From positions 810,879 through 874,878 of the forward strand of contig JAQFWX010000010.1 of NCBI GenBank assembly GCA_027605045.1: a stretch of DNA of 64,000 nucleotides, given 5' to 3'. Below are positions 37,216-49,902 of the stretch, piece by piece. The number at the start of each line of letters is the position of its first letter. The stretch's first letter is position 1. This stretch comes from Phallus indusiatus. Its lineage: Eukaryota > Basidiomycota > Agaricomycetes > Phallales > Phallaceae. Below the pieces are notes generated by a model. It was given only the letters and a program-made list of their open reading frames with translations. It did not search any database and was not told the DNA's origin. Made by a program: the position numbers and the translations under genes.

Positions 37216-39761
37216 ATGAGCTTCGTTGTTGGTGAGATGTTCTCTCTAATTGCGTTTTCTGGCGTATCTCATTGATCTATTTAGAACGTATTCTGAATGC
37301 ACAGTTGTACAGTACAGAAGAGGATGGTAGATATTGGGTATGTCACCATCACAAATGAAGATCACATATTCGTGTTCACATTCATTCGTTCCATGAGGTA
37401 TTCACCGTCAAAGTACCCATTTTCGGTTTCTTTTCTTCTTTTTAAAGTATATTTAACATTTCTTTTAATTTTACATATAGTGGTTCGATGATAAAAATTA
37501 TTCACTAACGTAAGAAAACCCATATCGTGTCCCCGGACTGAACGTGAGAGACGTCGATAGTAACATTGCTACATCACTTCAGGCTGGAGTCCGAGTTCCA
37601 TCCAGTCTTTCAGAACGATCCACTCATTTTGAAACGCTTTTGGAACTCTCATGGCATTGACCCAGAAACGTATATCCTGAAATCTCTCATACCCGCTACC
37701 GAAAGATATATAGGTAGGTTCGCGAGAAAGCCTTTATTATACCACTAATCTCTTTGCTTAAGATGAATCCAAATCCAAACAAGATGCACCTCTTTCAAGA
37801 AAACGAAAATCCAGCAAACGAGGAGAAAAACGGTGCGTCTCTTGCGCTCAATCCTTATGAATCTTTTTTCTATATCTACTTCGACAGCGTCGCGTCTCCT
37901 CTTCCTTCCAGCGCGTCTAAACGAAAGCGAAAGCGAAGTCGCAGTACCAGCACCACCACAACTACCATCACCACTAACAATAACGACGATGACGAAGATG
38001 ACGATGAGGATGACAAGATGTCATATACGCCAATAGCAGAGAATTCGCCTACTGTGATTACGGTTCCTCGATACGCGGTGGAGCCTATTCAGATCGACAG
38101 CGATACAGAGCAGTAAGCATGTCCTTGACACCACCTTCCAAAACCAAATCTCACCCTGGTTTACTAGCACAGACGCCGACGACGTTCAACAAAGGCTGCC
38201 CTTCGAACAATTGAGTTTATCCAACGGCAACCGTTCTTCCAACAATGTCAAGATTACCACAACAACAACAACGAACAGAGAAATAACCCCAGCATGGAGT
38301 TTACCCCCAATAGCCGTCCTCAACGATCTTCCAGATTATGAAGACTCGGACATCGTCGAAACAATTCCTACAACCCCCGTGGAAGCGCCAAACACTGAAG
38401 ACTTCCCACTGCCAGCGTCATTTTCGTCCTCGGAGGCTGATCGACTTGAAGTGGACGACATTCTCGTCGTCGACGCCGCTGCCGCCGAAAAGCCCGAAGA
38501 GCCCGAGTCTCATAAAACTGACGGCGATCATAAACAAATTTTCAAACCCGAAGAGCCCGAGCCTGAATCCGAGATTATCATGATCTCCTCGGACGAGGAC
38601 GACGATCTACATGCTGAGGTAAGCATCTCACTTCGGCATTGTTCGGCACGGGCAACCGGGATATTGACGGTGCTTTTTTTTTCTTTTCTGCTCTTGTTGC
38701 AGAAGCCCGAGCCTGAACACGACTGCGACATGCAAGATACCTCGAACACTAATGGTGCCCTCCCTCCAATCTCTATTCCTGGCGGTTACAGTGAGCATGA
38801 ATTTCTTAGTTTTGCAGGATTTCTACCCTAATTCTTTCATTAAGCGACCCCACCGCCTCGATTACAGACACAACAACGCACAATGTCGTCTCCGGGTCCT
38901 GTCTCACCTGCTCCTTTGAACGGCGCATCCCGCCCTATATCTCGTTCTGCTTCACTGAAATCTCCATCACCCTCTTCAGCAATATCATTCCGACCTAAAC
39001 TGTCGTCACCACTCGCTGAACAAGGCCGAAAACAAACGTCGCCACCCATACCAATTAATCGATCTAATTCCAAGTCCAATTCCAATTCCAATACCAGTGC
39101 ATCTCCGGCTCTTAGACCTTCCGAACCCAATGACCAGATTATTCCCAAACGGTAGGTAACATTCCAATCATCAAAACAAAACAAAGAAACTAACAAAGGA
39201 TCGGTTGGTGGATTTAGAGATTACCCCGGCTTCATTCTTCACCTCGAAAATGATTCGAGAATTCCTATTTGCATTAGAGACGACAGGTCTCGTGTTTTCC
39301 GAGATTTCATCACACCAATTGATGACGAACTCGTGTTATCCGTCCATGGTTACTATCTGCAAGACGATATCACCAAGCTCTTTGAGAACACTAATCATCT
39401 GAGGTTCAGCAAAACGAATGCATTCGCGAGAGTTTACCTGGACCCGAAATTCAAATTGTCGTCGAAGAGCATCTGGACTAGCTTCAGTGACGACTTATTT
39501 ACGAAAAAACTCGTACGTTTCTCAAAGTTCTCTTTGATTTTGAATTTGAATTTGATCTTGATCTTGATCTTTCACAAGTGCTTGGTTTTGTTCCCTCCTG
39601 ATGCACCCGATGCACTTCTCGTTTTTCCTTCTCTGAGCAAAGCATTTGGAAGATCCGTTGGTGCACCTACCTGGTCTCTAGGAATCAGAGACTTTGGGTT
39701 GGTTATTGCGCGTGTGGCGTTACACAAATCAGATCTTTGCTTTAAAAGACAGTTTCGATGA
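37216..39761 (+). CDS. Hypothetical nuclear-type protein with SUMO-interacting-motif-like acidic patches
   Basis: Not recognised as a family. The best start is ATG 37216: MSFVVERILNAQLYSTEEDG spliced (donor 37232 region) keeps frame. VVERIL plus later Trp residues (WFDDKNYSL) resemble a chromodomain start, but this is weak. Next come ESEFHPVFQND..RFWNSHGIDPETY, a Lys/Arg-rich run (SKRKRKRSRS, nuclear-signal-like), poly-Thr and poly-Asp tracts, and two hydrophobic-plus-acidic motifs. One is IQIDSDTE; the other is IIMISSDEDDD, a classic SUMO-interacting pattern. The C-terminal third looks folded: DYPGFILHLENDSRIPICIRD and GYYLQDDITKLFEN, ending FGLVIARVALHKSDLC with TGA at 39759-39761. About eight introns. 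Confidence 0.6.
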
Positions 39762-40596
39762 AGGTTGTTTTCTCTCGATAGGTTGTACTTTACTGTTGAA
39801 TGTTAAATCACACATTGTATGCGTAGTTCAATGATCGCCAGTATCGCCATAGCTGTGTACCAATCATGTATATAATGCATGTTTCACAAGAATTTTACAT
39901 TACAATTGCTTTCTTTGAGTTGCGTTTTTGTGGTTGAACAAGATTATATGGCAGTTTAATGGGGGTGCACAAAAGCCCCGACGAGCAAGTGTTGCTCACG
40001 GAAACGACTTGGGAAGAGAATAAGCATAATTGGCGCCCCGGACGTAGTATTACTCCGAGCAGTGTAGCACAGCCAGACCAGTTGAGACAGCGTATATGCA
40101 CAATTACCGTGCTCCGGATGGAAATTATAAAAGAGAGATTAATGGCTTAGACTTGGGTTTGGCTTGATCCCTCACTTTTCTTCACATTTTCTCCCCTGTT
40201 CCTACATTTTAATCGCGATTTTATTCAGTAAAAAACTCTTGAATTTCCATTTCTCAGACCATGCATTTATTTTTCACATGCTTTTCCCTCTTTTTCTTCA
40301 CATTTTAGATAACAGGTGTTCCGTTTTTCACTCGGACGCTGAACTATAATCTGTATATAAACCCGTCGTTTTGAGACACCGAATATCATCAAGTTTCTTG
40401 GATTGTATCGCAGCTTTTCCTTCAGTCCCAGAATTAGCATTTAAGTCGCTTTTATTCGGCTTAACTACTCTACACACTGTCTTTTTTTTTATCACACACA
40501 CAACCATCTGGTTCCCTTATCCTTCCTGTACGCTCCTGCGCGCACGCTTCACAAGGAACAGAACAATGGATTGCGACCAAGAACCGTTATAAATAG
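39762..40596. other. Intergenic with one copy of a promoter-like repeat module
   Basis: Holds a TATA-type box (CTGTATATAAAC, about 40350) followed by GTCGTTTTGAGAC, ACTACTCTAC, ATCTGGTTCCCT and CTCCTGCGCGC. The same series recurs at 51088-51310 and 55687-55876. See the separate finding. No gene was seen. Confidence 0.55.
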
Positions 40597-42503
40597 CTAT
40601 ACCCCCGGCACATTCCCTGTTCTTTGAGCAACGCCGAGTCTTGCTTTCTCTTGATCAAAGACGACATATACGTTCTATATCACAACGGTATTGAACCAGT
40701 TAGCGACATCTTTTATTCCTTTGAATTCAGACAAACCTTGAGAAAAACATCTCCAAAAACATCATAGCCTCTATGACCTCGGCTCTGAATCTTTCAAATA
40801 GCCAGAATTTGAGGGTCAAAAACAGCATAGTAATTTTATTTCTTTAATACTCACCCCTCCGTAAAACATATCCTTACCGTAACTCGCGTATGCGAAATTA
40901 GAGGCATTTACTCTATACGTTTTGTCGCCGACCGCGAAAGCGACATCAGGCACTGCAAAAACCTCAATAAATACACGAAATCATCACGCATATAGTATAT
41001 GTCGCGTGTACCTTTGTCGTTGCTGGTAGTAGGGTAAACCCATCCAGGCGTATTGGCACCGGTTAAAAGTTTGGCCCCAGGAATCGCTCCGTAAATTTTA
41101 TTTGTAATGGCTTCTGAAACCAACAACAGACTAGCACCGGTATCGATAGTGGCAATATTGCCTTTGTTGGTTATTTTCTCTCCGTTGATGATGGTAGTCT
41201 CACTTTGGACTTGCCAAAATCCTTGTTCTTTGTTTACGAGATTGTTGTATGTTATACTAATTGGAGAGAAAGCATTTGGTTATTCGATCTGCTACTGAGA
41301 GAGAGAAAGCTTACTCGGACTCTTTGACTCCGGCGCGCGCAGCATCAATTCCACCAAAAGTGTAAAAACCATGACTATCTCCTTGGTTGAGAGCCACGCT
41401 AATGGTGATTCAATAATACGCAATGAGTTTGATAAATAGATAAACCAGAGTCAAAATTACAGACCTGAATATACCAGACGCGAGTTTTTGTTTGATGATA
41501 TTTTCAACTGGAGTTGCTACCGGCGTAGGGCCAACAGAGTTGAGTACTGGCCAGCCTAAACCTAGAAGTCTTCACAAGTCCAATCAAAATGCATACTTCA
41601 GTTAAGTTGGCCATAATCAACTTACCCGTCCCGTCCTTTTCCCAAATCACCATCCAAGTCCTCAGCGACTCCGACGGCTTGATTAGATACGGTTAGATCA
41701 CCTATCTTGATCGCTACCCGAATCGTTAGATTTAACGGTTTGTAATTGATATGTATACATATCATAATACTTACTATCTATGTAGATGCTTCCCTAATCG
41801 GATCACAAACGGTTCAGCTGTGCATTGAAAGCTACCCGGTTTCAACAACTCACATCCGCAGAAGTTTCATCTGCATAAGATGTAGCCCAATAGGAATGCA
41901 GGTCTTTCACAGCTGTAGATGACTTGGAAGGATTGTAGACGGTCTAGAATAAAAAGAAGAAATGTAAGCTGTATATCATAAAGGCGAGTTTTCATTTCCA
42001 AGCTCGTTCATACATGGCCGGCAGTGACCTTTGAATCGAGCTCGTTACTCAGAACCCATAGATCACCGGATGCAGTATCGAAGTCCAGATTCAATGTTAC
42101 ACCGGGTGTACCAATTGTAACAGGGACAACGTATGCTGCCCCACTCCCTAAAATATTGGCTGGAACTTCGTGAACTGTTTATGAAACAAGTCAGAATTAT
42201 TATAATGAAACAAGTTCGAACGAATGATCTACCTCCTGCTGGTGGTACGTAAGGAATTTCACTGGAAAGTGGAAGACCGCGATGTTTCTTGATACTATCC
42301 GAGTCAACAAGGTCAGCCTGACTCTGAGTCTGAGGTTGGTGTTCAACACGCGTGTCAATGAATACGGATCCTTTGTAGGCAAATATGAGCGGACTGTCGA
42401 TATTGTGTTTTCTAACAATATGAGCATAGGCAGCAAGACTAGAGGGTTTGTAACCAGTGTGCTTGACAGGGAGAACCGTGGGTTCCGAAGATGGGGAGGA
42501 CAT
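40597..42503 (-). CDS. Pepsin-like aspartic protease (family A1)
   Basis: Bilobed aspartic endopeptidase. From ATG 42503: [17 protein letters not shown], a propeptide-like stretch ([13 protein letters not shown]), then [27 protein letters not shown] with the first catalytic Asp, [19 protein letters not shown] (flap Tyr region), [38 protein letters not shown], and the second catalytic site [13 protein letters not shown]. It ends [32 protein letters not shown] and stop 40597-40599. The first site reads DTAS where DTGS is usual. No clear signal peptide starts at 42503; an upstream ATG at 42599 in the same frame does not add one. Short introns interrupt throughout, and joins keep frame. It may be intracellular or use an unseen 5' exon. 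Confidence 0.82.
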
Positions 42504-44283
42504 ATTGTGTGATGACAATGGGTGAAGCTTTGAAGGTGAAGCTTGATTTAAGGAATACGCCAAAGGTGAAATCGAGTGCACTCGGAAGTGAGATAGCAAA
42601 CGTCGAAAAAGTATAGAGTGTGAAGGGTCATGACACCACTATCATAATATACATGTCAGTTGGCTGAACAAAATTTGAATTGTTTGAAGACGTACTGTAC
42701 CCGATTTCTATCACTGTCAGCTACAAATTAGACATAACCCTAACAATTGTCAAAAGACCGTGTGTTTATTGAATTGAAGGTAGATGAGAAAGCGTGTCGA
42801 CTCCAATCCCGGTGACAATACAAAGGCGATGAGTATTGAGTTAAACACAGCCACAATCGATGGCTTGTCGCTTATCGGACTCCTTAACACTAGTGTCCAC
42901 GGGATCGAAAACAAGTGTAATAGAACTTTGATAACAGTCAAATGCCGATTATTAAACATAGCCTCGTTGCATTACAGCGAAACACCAGTGTTTCAGTCTT
43001 GTGCTTCCGATGTCTCTTGATATTCCATAACTTGAGTCAGTGATACCTGTAAAGCCGAAACGGCACTGTAAACGCAATCCTTGCACGCAATAACGATATT
43101 ATACCTTGACATGAAATAATGCATCCCCTCAATCCTCTTCATATCCACTGTATTCGTGGCACAACGACTGCCTTCTCTTTCGATGACGGTGCCAACTTCG
43201 TTTAAGGCAGTAGGCATGACGGACAACGAAGGTGCGATTTGAGCGCTAATTCTTAAGTCTATTGCTATTCAAAGTTCTTGATGAGATTTTGGGCTTGTGT
43301 TGTTTTTTTTAGTAGGCGGAGCGTTGTTGGGTGGAGCCAGGTTGGAGCTCTCTAGACTTTAGAAGGTGTGCGAAGATCTCTATAATAACTTCTTAGAGAG
43401 AGGCTGCAAGTTATATTGTCGTGAATACAATGCGAAAAGAACGATGATTTGGGCGCGGAAACACGATGCACTCTCGATGTGGGGCGGGTTGTCCATGTGG
43501 ACGCGTCCGGTACCGTGTGACAACCGCGTGACCTACCTGACGTGCCTCAGACTCGATTCTTGTTTGGATGTCTTTTTCAATGTTGAGATATAATAACGTA
43601 TAACATTAAGAGAAAAATACACGTACGTATCTTTGCTGTATTCTCCTTTTCCTTCTTTGTTTAAGTTTCATCTTCATGATTGTCGTCTTCGCCATCCTCC
43701 GAATCGTAACACGTTCAATATCATCGTCGTTACCATCGTTATTTCCGTAGTACTCATAATATCATCAACCTCATCTACATTACTCCCTTATAATCTGGGT
43801 CTTCATCGTTATGTCTTCATATTCTTGCACTACACAGACGGGTTGGTTCTCCTCAGTCTCCTTTACTGCGTCATCCAATCCTTCCGACATGTTTTAAATG
43901 GATAAAGGACACCAAGTAGTACTAGGATTCGTCAACTCTCATGCCAGCTGCTGAGCTGTTGATCTTCTTCGTCCACGGCCGACCAATGTTCCATAAGATG
44001 TCGAGGAAGCTAATTCTGGAAAACACGGGTTAAACAGATTTTTCGCGCAAGTTTCGTTCGGAACTAACATTTATAATTCACATCCCCTTTTTCCTTTCCC
44101 GTTACCAGTGAGACAAGTATCGTCTTCGTTAGCAAAATCTTGGAATCAACACTTTATCTTCTGTAAGTGTAAAAACGCTGAACTTCCTCTGTAATTGGTA
44201 AGTATGTTCTTCAATGCGATCACTCTAGAGCACCTCTTGATCCACGATTGAATCTAATCGGGCAATATTATACAAACGAAATT
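42504..44283. other. Intergenic with weak minus-strand frames
   Basis: A 77-codon minus frame at 42993-43226 has Cys-containing sequence but no recognisable domain. A short frame starting at 43889 (MSEGLDDAVKETEE) and a spliced-looking tail ISFLDILWNIGRPWTKK at about 43940-44015 are also on the minus strand. These may belong to one undefined gene with the segment at 44284. Confidence 0.3.
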
Positions 44284-44491
44284 TCACTTATTATACACTG
44301 AAGGCAACGGTCCCTCGCGAAGACGGAAAACTGTCTTACGCCGCCACGGCGTGCAGGCCCAGACTTTTCCTGTTCGTGAATCAGGGTCGATAACCGTTGC
44401 AGCTGGCATCATACAACTGTCAACCCTCATTGGCGTGTTTTGCAAATCATCCATCATCAACTTGAAAGAGATTTCATATTCTATGCGTAAG
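44284..44491 (-). CDS. Possible exon of an unrecognised minus-strand gene
   Basis: A continuous frame reads ISFKLMMDDLQNTPMRV, MMPAATVIDPDSRTGKVWAC, RKTVFRLREGPLPSVYNK and stop. Its composition looks coding (regular hydrophobic spacing, no low-complexity). The upstream exon and family are unknown. It could equally be a fragment. Confidence 0.3.
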
Positions 44492-45349
44492 CCGTCAATG
44501 CTTGTATACTTATTGAGAGTTTGTCGACTGAACTCTGATTGTCGTTAGGATGTCCGCACGGTATGAAGATTGCCCTTTTGAAGGAGACGAACTAGCACAT
44601 ACATGCCTAGCAAGAGTTCATTTGAGCTTATTATTTACTAATGCGCTGTCAGACTGAAGATCGTGGTAATTTTGTATGTGTTCGCGTCGTTCAAGTTTCC
44701 TATGATTGGCTGATATGATTAAATTAAATCTTATAGGTGGTGTGTTATGGACCCCTTCGCTGTATCAGTGTAATAGGAATCTAAGCTGTACTGTGAGAAC
44801 TCCAAAGAAGCTAATATATCACCGGGTTCGTCCGTCCGAGTGATATCGAAATTGTGTCAATGAAATACCTGCGTGTTCAACGAGAGATGGTATGGTATTA
44901 GAACTTGAAGACGTAAGTAACTATATGATTGAGTGTGATTATAACACTTTTTCGCACATAGCAGGTTGCTCGATAGAAATTCAAGTCACTGTGGCGGTTC
45001 GTGCGATGCAGTGACAGTGCCAAAATCGAAGCTGCAAAGAGAAGAGAAGAGAAGAGGCTTTGCTGTGCCGTGACAAAGATTTTAGACACGGTATTCGCGA
45101 TGTGGCCCAATGGCCGTTCCTCGTTTATCTGCCGATTGCCTCCCAAAAGTCCTATTGGTTTCTGGATTTTCCTATCATGTTATTGTTGCGTTCAATACTG
45201 ATTATTCACATAATTTCACGTACTGACTTTAATATCACGCGCGATGTAAAAACGAGGCGGCAGGCTACTTAAGTTCTGATTTGGGCGCATTTTACGGAAC
45301 CTCCCTTACCTCTAAACATAAACTCTCGTACGCAATCACCAGAAACACC

Positions 45350-48300
45350 ATGTCGGAAATACTTGACTTAGAAGAGAAGACGGCACCACACGTTGAGGCT
45401 ACTACCGAAGGTGGTGAAAGCTCTCGAACGGTTCCGAAAGGGTCCGATGACCAGAGTGAACGTCCCATGTCTCCATCCATAAACGGGACCCCCACTTCTT
45501 CGGACAAAGAAAGCGAACAGTCTGTTCCCGTTTCAGCGACGGGCCAACAATTTGATGAAAGAATAGAGAATTTAGTGAGCCTTTTCCGCGATTTCCTTGG
45601 TAAGTTTCTGTTTTATGAATTGGTATGAGAATTGCTCACCTGAGTACATCTCAGAGGCTGCACCTAACAGACTGGCTTTCACTTCTTCTCATCCTGGCAC
45701 ACAACAAAACGCAGGACGTGAACGGGTTTCCGGACTAGCCACAGGTGTTTCTAAAAAAACTGGCTGTAAATGTGGAAATGAAGTCTGACGTGATGCATAC
45801 TAGCAGAATATGATTACGAGAAGAAACCTACACGGGATGAATTCGGAAACTCAGAGGCCGCGCCTAACAAAGTAGGGCGCACAAGGGTTTTCGGACTAGC
45901 CAAAGGTTTTTCTCAAGAAACTGGATGTGAGTGTGACAATTAGGACTTTGTTTGACTTTCGTATTCTAACATGACGCATATAAGCGAATAATAAATATGA
46001 TTACGAGAGAAAGTACCCGCCGGACGAATTTGGGAAGGAAGCCGCGGAAAGTGCTCGTATCTGGCTGACTTACCTCGATGAAGCCGAAGCGTTTGATCGT
46101 GAGAGGGCAGAGGGATGGAAAGAGACAGTGGATGTACTTTTGGTTTTTGTAGGAAGAAACTTTATTCGTAATCCTAATATCAAAACTTATTTTATATATA
46201 CCAGGCTGGTCTCTTCTCCGGTGTTATCACAACATTCATCTCGCAGGCCTCGCAAAGTTTGCAGAGAGATAATACTCAAGTTTCTGCATCCCTTCTATTT
46301 GAAGCAGTTCAACTATTACGAGCGAGTTTTAGTGGAGTACCGGCAAGCGATGTACCCGTCTCGACGTTGACACCTACGTCGCCATTCACAGCATCAACGA
46401 ACACATTGCTAGTGAACGGCCTATGGTTCACCAGTCTGGCGATTACATTATCCGTTGCGCTGTTTGCTGTGCTCGCCAAGCAATGGTTATATTATTACTT
46501 GTCTTCCATCCCTGGAACAGCGAACGAAAAAGCTCGAGCCAGGCAGTTGCGATTCAACGGCTTTGAGTCGTGGAGAGTTGCGGCCATTGTCGACCTCCTC
46601 CCTATACTCCTTCATCTTGCGGTCGGCATGTTCCTCACTGGTATTATTATATTATTGTTTCCGTTGGATGTTCATGTCGCCTGGACGATCGTCATTATTG
46701 CCGGCGTTACCTTTACTTTATATTTCATTTCGGTGATGTTGCCTATTTGGTGCCCTGAATGCCCGTATACCACCTCGTTGACGATTTACATTGGGATCCT
46801 CCTCTTTTGTCTACGAAAATTTTTCCAGAAGATAAACAAGGGCTTTCAAGCTGTCTGGATAAAAACAAATTTCAAAATTCGGTTTACTGTCGAGCATCTC
46901 GCCCAAAGCCTCGTTCGACATGGATCTATGTTCATTTCAAATTTAGCTCGTGCCGTGCGCAGTGGTTCTCATAGACTCCGATCCATCATATTTTCCGATG
47001 ACCTTCCGGGATTCACAAAGTGGAGAGAAGAGAATATTAAACAAGCTGTCAAAAATGCAACATTTCTTGACTTTGAAGCGGTCAATTGGCTGTATGTGAC
47101 TTCTCAAAACCGAAGCGTTCATCGAATAATTGCACAGTGCGCAGCCGTGCATCCAATTATCAGGGAACGACTTGAATGGCGGATTTCCCAGGGTCTCTTT
47201 GATACTTTAGAAGCCAGCACAACAAATATAGTGGATTTACGTCATGGGTTATGTTTTTATCTGCCTTTTAGAAATTTTTGGCGATCTAGGTTCTGGAGTC
47301 TATTCCGTATTCCCAATGGGGTAGAAAGTCAGCTGGAGGAAGGAGAGTATCAAAGCTATCTTCGCATTGCAGAGACCGCATCCCAATATAAGCCGGAGCG
47401 CCAAATTCTCCTCAATGCCATCGACGGTGATTTCAGTCTTCCACTGACCATGTGGTGTCATCTCTTAGAGAAGACGTCAACTGATGCCACGGTGGCTGCG
47501 CATATACTCACCCCCCTAACCGACGGTCTATTCAACTGGGGATTCAATCCCGCCCGTGACCTTATCCATGACGCGGGTTTAACACACTTAAATAGTGTAA
47601 AACTGGGATGGTGGAAGTTTCAACACCTGTTTCGTTACTTTAAACTTGAAAACCCCAACTATTCATCGGAGGCCAAAACTGACCAAATGTGCTATCTCCT
47701 TCTTATCACCATCTATCGCAACCTCACCTCCGATGATCCGCTCATCACCGACAAAGAAAAGAGACAGGGTTCCTTGGAAAACGTGTTTCACAGCTTTCGG
47801 AATCGTGTGTTTGCATTCTCTCATCGCTCTCGCCAATTAGATCGATTGGAGGTTGCCCTCCGTTTCTTCACAGAGATTTGCTGCGTCGACTCGTTCTGGT
47901 GTGAGTCTATGACAGATAAAGCCAGAGGTTGCGCAGCTTGTTTTCTGTTTGATCTGAGGATCTCGATAAACACTCTCATTATCTACTTGCCTTTGACGGA
48001 CAGTCACGACCTCTCTCTCATATATCAAGGGTACTCGCGAGATATCAACTCATACCTCTCATATTTCACACCTCCCCTTTTCGTGCCCCAGAACCGCCGC
48101 CATCTGTCCACAATCCTCCTGAATGATCCGGCCCAGAATCAAGTATCCAACTTCTCAAAATGTTTGCATAACTTGGAGAATTCTCGTATCATCGACAAGG
48201 AAACGAGCCTATATCCAATCTTAATGGACCTCCTCAAATCCGTCGGCCCGAAGGAGAAACCCCTGTTCACCATTCTTTACCATCCCTCCGTGCTTTTACA

Positions 48301-48764
48301 ATTATGGAAGCTCATTGCGCTTTCCAAATGCGATACAAACAAGTATTTCCTGCTTTTGGAATCAAAGGTTGACGGGGAGACGTTGGACGAGCTATTTGCC
48401 TCTATAAATGAACTATTGCGATCATATAACCACTCTGAAAACTCACCTTATGGACGTCAGCAGTGGAATAGTGAAGTAATAAACCATATTCGTTCTGCAT
48501 CACCAGCATCTGCGCGTGAGTTTAAACAACTTGAGGTCACTGCCGGACAATCTGGACAATCTGGACCTGGAAATGCGGCGTCGGGCAAGGACTACGATAC
48601 CGAAGAGCGTGCTCAGGTATCTGAGGTACTTTTTTTTCACACATTTCATCACCTTTGAAAGTTCCCTTACTGAGACATTTATCTAGCGTCGAAACTACCA
48701 CTTCATAACTAATTGGATGAAAAAGGTCTTCGAGTCCATTTGGCCAAAGACACCCAGTCAATGA
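45350..48764 (+). CDS. DUF6535-domain membrane protein, about 1,000 aa
   Basis: Fungal membrane protein of the DUF6535 family; function unknown. The start MSEILDLEEKTAPHVEA (ATG 45350) is followed by a disordered Ser/Glu-rich part. Two repeated exon units come next: EAAPNRLAFTSSH..KTGC and EYDYEKKPTRDEFGNSEAAPN..QETGC, then KYDYERKYPPDEFGKEAAESARIW. The domain then runs WLTYLDEAEAFDRERAEGWKETVDVLL|AGLFSGVITTFISQASQSLQ, a helix LLVNGLWFTSLAITLSVALFAVL, KQWLYYYL, and two more helices (IVDLLPILLHLAVGMFLTGIIILLF; WTIVIIAGVTFTLYFISVMLP). A long soluble C-terminal region follows. A last intron (48617 to about 48687) joins RAQ to RRNYHFITNWMKKV with stop 48762-48764; reading through instead stops at 48658. 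Such proteins are numerous in mushrooms. Confidence 0.78.
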
Positions 48765-49600
48765 GTCAATAGCTGCGTGTCGCGGATGACTAATGTACAG
48801 ATAGCTGAGAATACAGCCGCCTCGAATGCATCGTTGTTGTTGAAGCTTTGAAGGCCCGGGATCGGGCTGTTTATTAACAGCACACGCTTATACTTCAATG
48901 GATTCTGATTAAAATACAAAACTGCATTTGCCGTAGTTACAAATGAAAATTTCATGAGTGTTTACAATATCATTGGCCGGAACAAATTTCTCGTAAGGGA
49001 AATGTGCGCGATTCTTCCAGGGGCACATCGAAATGCCGTATAAAGGATGACGAAACGGGCCCATTCGGGAGAAAAAGTGTCCGATGAAATACAGACTGGA
49101 AATAATTGACACGATGGGAATGCCAATATACATTACATCGTAATCCATCATCAGAGACGTTAGGACGAGACGGCCAACTTGAATACGCGCTTTCGGTGTG
49201 CACTGTGTAGTAATTGGGATTGCGTCTCTAAAATATTGACAGTTCGTTATAATCATTGTGTGCCTTTCTATCGGAATAAATAAAGGGAAATTCACAGATG
49301 TGATGATGAAGATTGGGATGTGGATTTAGAATGAAGGATTGGAAGTAAACCAGCGAATTCAAATGGTGTCACTGTTTACGTCACACCGGGAGTAGCCGAG
49401 CCCATCCGATATTTCATTCACGACTATCATCCAGCTCGTAGGTTCGTGAATGCAACGACAAATCGAACCAAATTACGCGTAAAAACCCTTTCGCTGGAAA
49501 TAGTGAAGGCCCTGTCACCAAACATGTAGTATGTGTTATGACTTACGCTCTACGCCGTAATTTTTCTTCTGTTCAACGAAAGCATTGTCAGGCTGTCTTA
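48765..49600. other. Intergenic, one unassigned minus frame
   Basis: A 128-codon minus-strand frame (48909-49295) has one hydrophobic stretch (MYIGIPIVSIISSLYFIG) but no recognised family. Nothing else was seen. Confidence 0.35.
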
Positions 49601-49902
49601 CAGCGCTTTTCATTATGTAAGGCGGGTGTCTGATTTTGGGTCTATGGTGCCGTATAGCGAGTAAGAATGAAAACTGCCATAACTCATTCATTTCAAGTTG
49701 AATTTCTGTAATTCTTTTTGACATAATTTTCTATTTAGTATATCTAGCACGTATGGCGTTCAAAACATCATAAATTTAAGTTTCTTTTCAAAGAGAAATT
49801 CGTGGTGAAATAATTCAGAAACTAGACTATGAGTACCTATCAGTTAAATTTTTTATTGCTATTATACATTAATTATGCATATATATCATTTTCTGTACAC
49901 CT

